This document shows, in pieces, positions 60,584 to 64,000 of a stretch of DNA of 64,000 nucleotides. The notes under the pieces are model-generated. The model saw only the letters and a program-made list of their open reading frames with translations. It did not search any database and was not told the origin of the DNA. Every line of letters starts with the position of its first letter. Position 1 is the stretch's first letter. The translations under genes were made by a program, and so were the position numbers. This DNA comes from Ga0077555 sp964500805 (GTDB lineage: Bacteria > Pseudomonadota > Alphaproteobacteria > Rhizobiales > Hyphomicrobiaceae), in NCBI GenBank assembly GCA_964500805.1, contig CAZCQH010000024.1:8182-72181 (forward strand). Reading direction: 5' to 3'.

Positions 60584-61486
60584 ATGACATTGCGAGTTCT
60601 TCTTATTGTTGCGAGCCTCTTGCTGCCGACGCCGATTGTCGCACAAGACATCGCTCCCAAATGGCCAATACCAGATGGCATCAAATGGGTTCCGGTCAAC
60701 GGCTATCCCATGGCCTACAAAGAGGTCGGCACCGGAGATACGATTGTCTTGGTGCACGGTTCAGCATCCGACTACCGCGTCTGGTCTTCTCAGTACGATG
60801 TCTTTGCGAAGTCGCATCGAGTGATTGGCGTCAGCCTCAGACACTTCTATCCGGAGAACTGGAATGGCGAAGGGGACAGTTTTTCGATCAAGCAGCACGC
60901 CGCTGACTTAGTCGCCTTTGTCAAGCAGCTGAAGCTCGGTCGCGTGCACCTCCTGGGACACTCACGTGCTGGCTCGGTTGTCGTGGAGGTTGCGAAGGCC
61001 AACCCCGAGGTCCTTCGGACGCTAATTCTGGAAGACGGCAGTTTTGATATGCCTCTTGCAGAGACGGAAGAAGGAAAGAAGTCGGCCGAAGCGCTGAAGG
61101 GCATGATCGCCAAGCTGAAGGAGATTTTGAAATCCGGCGACAAGGTCAAAGCAGCGCAGACGTTGGTCGACACTCTGAATGCTCCGGGAGCTTGGGAAAA
61201 GACGCCTGACGCTATCAAAGAGATGATCCTTGCCAATATCCATAGCGTTTCAGCGGAGCGTGAACGACCAGTGACTACCTGCGACGACTTCCGCAAGTTT
61301 TCGTTTCCGGTCCTTCTCTTAACGGGCGAGAACAGCCCAAAGCGATATCCCTACTATTACGGCGAGATGAGGAAGTGCAAATCGTTTGATGAGCCCATCG
61401 TGATCCCAAAAGCCGCGCACGGAATGCACCGTCAAAACGCAGAGGCTTTCAATAAGGCTGTCCTGGAGTTTGTTGCAAAAAACTAG
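60584..61486 (+). CDS. Secreted alpha/beta hydrolase
   Basis: A 300-residue protein with signal peptide (M-T-L-R-V-L-L-I-V-A-S-L-L-L-P-T, cleavage near I-V-A-Q). V-L-V-H-G-S-A and the nucleophile elbow G-H-S-R-A-G-S near residue 128 are visible; A-A-H-G-M-H-R near the C-terminus has the catalytic His. The Arg after the nucleophile Ser (S-R-A-G) is unusual. AGGAGGG precedes the ATG. Substrate unknown. Probably exported to the periplasm. Confidence 0.82.
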   Translation: MTLRVLLIVASLLLPTPIVAQDIAPKWPIPDGIKWVPVNGYPMAYKEVGTGDTIVLVHGSASDYRVWSSQYDVFAKSHRVIGVSLRHFYPENWNGEGDSFSIKQHAADLVAFVKQLKLGRVHLLGHSRAGSVVVEVAKANPEVLRTLILEDGSFDMPLAETEEGKKSAEALKGMIAKLKEILKSGDKVKAAQTLVDTLNAPGAWEKTPDAIKEMILANIHSVSAERERPVTTCDDFRKFSFPVLLLTGENSPKRYPYYYGEMRKCKSFDEPIVIPKAAHGMHRQNAEAFNKAVLEFVAKN

Positions 61487-61904
61487 CAGGCCTTATCGAC
61501 TTTCTAACGAGGAGAAGACATTCTTGGCTGCTTCTCCCGCGTCTGGCCATCATCGACGCGACGATAAGTTCGATCGGGGCACGAGCGCAGAGCGCTCTTG
61601 GTCGTCGTAGAGGCGCTGCGATGCAGGCGGCCTGACACACCGACGATCGCCACCGTCGTTCTACTGGCGCCGGACTTAGGTAAGTATCCCCCGGCAAAGC
61701 CGGGGGGTCTCCCGCTGACGCTAGCTCACATGCTGGGCACGCGCGAAACCGCGCAGGCGCTGGGCCGAGGTCGAGGCGATTGGGTTCGTCAATTTCGACG
61801 GAATGCGCACTTCAGTGCCAACACTGCAACAAGTAAGCCTGCACCGGTTCTCCGGAAAACATGAGAAGCGGCTCATGAGGCACCGAAACATCCGCATGGC
61901 AAAC
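61487..61904. other. Region between hydrolase and helicase fragment
   Basis: About 418 bp without a supported gene. It contains a strong hairpin at 61688-61706 (listed separately). The plus strand reads V-V-V-E-A-L-R-C-R-R-P-D-T-P and then A-P-D-L-G-K-Y-P-P-A-K-P-G-G near 61597-61710, with no family match. Confidence 0.35.
61688..61706. terminator. GC-rich hairpin CCCCCGGC-AAA-GCCGGGGG
   Basis: A perfect 8-bp stem with a 3-base loop. No T-run on either side, so it may be a palindromic repeat and not a terminator. It sits between the hydrolase and the convergent helicase fragment. Confidence 0.55.
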
Positions 61905-64000
61905 TCAATAGGCTTGGGAGCAGGCTTTAACGATTTGCTCGTCAACAATCACCACTCCCGCAACCTTCAATGCCTGCAGATTGTTTTCCAGCTCCAGTTT
62001 TAAGTCTGGGCCAGTGCGATCAAAGCCGAAGAGGCGCGCCGCTTGAACGAGCAGGTCAGCACAGCTGATCGCCACAGCTTCCTTAAGTGCCATTTTCAAG
62101 GCGAGTTGATACTCGCTCGGAGCAATCATCGACGCTTTCCTGAGAGGCAACGCCACACTGCGCCTGTCGCGGATGGCCGCTACGTCGCAACCCACGATCT
62201 GCCAGAACTCTTCATGCCTTTCGATGCTGCCTGCACAGGCTTGGGCAACCAAGGCGTTGCGGACACGCTGCAGAATGTTGCGACCTGTCTTCTTCAAGCC
62301 GAACGCTTCACGGATGCGGCGGGCAACTTCCTCAGTATGTACTGGACCTTCGCCTTCGACCACCTGCTGTACCAGCCGGGCCATCTCGTGCTGCTTTAGG
62401 TCCAGCAGATCGCGGCCAACCGGGATCGACAAGGATGTCTCGATATAAGGTTCGACATTCTGCGACCGTGGATGCGAGAGCAGCGGATCAATGAGTAGCA
62501 CGGGATCGCTATCAGCCCGTTCACTATCGACATTGTCTTCGGGTTCGGGAAATTCGAGCGGTGAGTTCGCGTAGCGGGAGACGGCTTCCCGAATAACGGC
62601 TATCAGTTTGCCGGTTTCGCGCTCAGGGTTACGGAACCAGTCCGTGCTCCAGATGCGATGCAGCCTCCAGCCCAGCCCCTCCAGCACCTCTTGCCGCAGC
62701 CGGTCGCGATCACGTGCTGATCGTGAGCTGTGATAGGTTGCGCCATCGCATTCGACGCCCAAGATATAGGCGCCGGGGCGCGCCGGATCGATTACACCCA
62801 GATCAACCTTGAAGCTTGATACGCCAACCTGCGAATGCACATTGTATCCTGCTTCTCGGATGACCTGAGCCACAGCTTCTTCGAAGGGGCTGTCGAAACC
62901 TTCGCCAGTTAGATTGCCGGCTGACAGGTTCCCTGTCTCGGCATAGTGCAGCAAGGCCCGCAACATACGGGTGCCGCGCACCTCATGATCGGCCGGAATG
63001 TCCGCAGCGGTGATCGAAGAGAACACGACACACCTCTCACGTGCGCGGGATGCCAGCACGTTTAGGCGTCGCTCTCCGCCTTCCTTTGATACCGGGCCGA
63101 AGTTAAGAAATGGCCTGGATTGGTTCGGAGCAACGCCGTATCCGACCGAAATGAAGATCACATCGCGCTCGTCGCCTTGGATGGCTTCGAGGTTCTTGAC
63201 GAACAGACGTTCGCCCTTGGGCAGGAAAGCCTCGACTTCGGCACGGATGCCGAGCTTGTCAATCATGTCATCGACCGCATCTCGTTGATGGCTGGAAAGG
63301 CAGGCGATGCCGAGTGATTTGTTTGGCGTCTTGCTAATGTGCAGCCCGACAGCCTTGGCGAGGATTTCTGCCTGCACTAAGTCCCGGCTTGTCGCCCCTC
63401 GGTCATAGTGGCCGCGCGGGGTCTTCTCCAGGGCCAAACCAAACTCTGCCGTCTTCACGAATGGGCTAGGTGGCAGTAGGAGCTTGCCTGCATAGCATTC
63501 GGCATTGGACAACGCGATTAAGGACGGATGTTTGCTGCGGTAGTGCCATGCAAGCATGCGCTCAGCCATGCCCCGCGTCCGCGCCAGCGTCAGAATGCTT
63601 TCGAAGTCACTTGGGCGGCCCACAGCAACAATGTCCATGCCATCTCCTTCGAAATCATCCGTGCCTGCATTTACGGCTTTGAAGAAATTCGTCGGCGGCA
63701 ACTGCTTGTGATCCCCAACGACGATGACCTGCTTGGCACGCGCGACGGCACCTAGCGCTTCCTCGGGTGCGATCTGGCTTGCCTCGTCAATCACCAACAT
63801 GTCGAAGACCAATTTGCCGGGAGGCAGAAACTGAGCGACGGAGAGCGGCGACATTAGGAAGATAGGCTTCAGGCGCTGAATTGCATTCCCCGCATCAGTC
63901 ATCAGCTTGCGCACGGCACGCTGGCCACGCCGCTTGTCAATTTCGCTGTGAACCGGCATGCAATTTTGACCCCTGTTGAGGGGTGACCGGCGCGCAATTT
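61905..64000 (-). CDS. Large SF1 helicase/endonuclease protein, 5' truncated (DUF3320-type)
   Basis: The 3' part (684 codons from an ATG at 63959, frame open to the window edge) of a large UPF1-like helicase. F-D-M-L-V-I-D-E-A-S-Q is the DEAD-box-like motif II, G-D-H-K-Q-L-P-P and H-Y-R-S-K-H are motifs III and IV, and N-V-L-A-S-R-A-R is motif VI. A Vsr-like endonuclease region follows (S-P-F-E-E-A-V-A-Q-V-I, then K-V-D-L-G-V-I-D and V-E-C-D-G-A-T-Y-H), then a DUF3320-like tail. Walker A is missing, so the N-terminal part is outside the window or lost. The last 40 bp resemble an IS21-family end. Confidence 0.8.
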   Translation of the reverse strand, partial: IARRSPLNRGQNCMPVHSEIDKRRGQRAVRKLMTDAGNAIQRLKPIFLMSPLSVAQFLPPGKLVFDMLVIDEASQIAPEEALGAVARAKQVIVVGDHKQLPPTNFFKAVNAGTDDFEGDGMDIVAVGRPSDFESILTLARTRGMAERMLAWHYRSKHPSLIALSNAECYAGKLLLPPSPFVKTAEFGLALEKTPRGHYDRGATSRDLVQAEILAKAVGLHISKTPNKSLGIACLSSHQRDAVDDMIDKLGIRAEVEAFLPKGERLFVKNLEAIQGDERDVIFISVGYGVAPNQSRPFLNFGPVSKEGGERRLNVLASRARERCVVFSSITAADIPADHEVRGTRMLRALLHYAETGNLSAGNLTGEGFDSPFEEAVAQVIREAGYNVHSQVGVSSFKVDLGVIDPARPGAYILGVECDGATYHSSRSARDRDRLRQEVLEGLGWRLHRIWSTDWFRNPERETGKLIAVIREAVSRYANSPLEFPEPEDNVDSERADSDPVLLIDPLLSHPRSQNVEPYIETSLSIPVGRDLLDLKQHEMARLVQQVVEGEGPVHTEEVARRIREAFGLKKTGRNILQRVRNALVAQACAGSIERHEEFWQIVGCDVAAIRDRRSVALPLRKASMIAPSEYQLALKMALKEAVAISCADLLVQAARLFGFDRTGPDLKLELENNLQALKVAGVVIVDEQIVKACSQAY
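63960..64000. mobile_element. Possible IS21-family terminal sequence
   Basis: Reading the minus strand, AAATTGCGCGCCGGTCACCCC and, 34 bp later, AAATTGCATGCCGGTTCAC are imperfect direct repeats, joined by GGGGTCAA words. Such repeated GGGGTCAAAATTGC words are typical of IS21-family ends. The element body would lie beyond the window, so this is a weak call based on the end only. Confidence 0.4.

Overview
The window is GC-rich, gene-dense chromosomal DNA of an alphaproteobacterium, most likely of the order Hyphomicrobiales (Rhizobiales). The evidence is the rpsB-tsf-pyrH-frr-uppS-cdsA-rseP order, an S2 protein with the alphaproteobacterial C-terminal extension, a ppx-ppk1-Hda-like-PerM-CDP-alcohol transferase operon, the zinc-free 41-residue L36, and a LexA gene with a GTTC-N7-GTTC operator. 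Genus cannot be fixed from sequence reading alone. A run of 100 Ns (47942-48041) shows this is a draft assembly.

Layout. 206-6981 (minus): translation and envelope-precursor genes rpsB to rseP, with dxr missing from its usual slot between cdsA and rseP. 7240-18295: cca, a quinone-oxidoreductase-like protein, an alpha/beta hydrolase with a Cys nucleophile, a YHS protein, then the polyphosphate/replication-control/lipid operon. 18494-30110: accessory metabolism (CoA transferase, SAF-domain oxidoreductase that could be a DRL-type DXR, LLM flavin oxidoreductase, split AtuA pair, acyl-CoA synthetase), rpmJ, and a striking 825-residue protein that joins a periplasmic binding-protein domain to a pentameric ligand-gated ion channel. 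30257-35510: envelope genes (two L,D-transpeptidases, ChaN-like protein, M48 protease with SH3 domain). 35744-35824: a 26-codon gene behind a perfect Shine-Dalgarno sequence. 36357-45869: small metabolic genes, membrane proteins, a sulfotransferase and an exporter. 46142-49916: lexA, an amidohydrolase, the gap, then moeA-moaC. 50378-58391: NamZ-like muramidase, a Gln-rich repeat protein with a PRC-barrel, two cyclophilins, an orphan MreB and leuA. 58965-59040: tRNA-Lys(CTT), followed by DNA of different character (ModA-like binding protein, secreted hydrolase, helicase fragment cut off by an IS21-like end), which looks like the edge of an island.

The most interesting object is the receptor-channel fusion at 25889-28366. 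Next are the dxr gap paired with a COG4091-type oxidoreductase, the 26-codon gene, the nine-fold nonapeptide repeat protein, and several families of intergenic inverted or tandem repeats (30-bp tandem array at 19760-20010; long inverted repeats at 5896-5978 and 53791-53876). Functions below are assigned from motifs and remembered family features; no database search was run.
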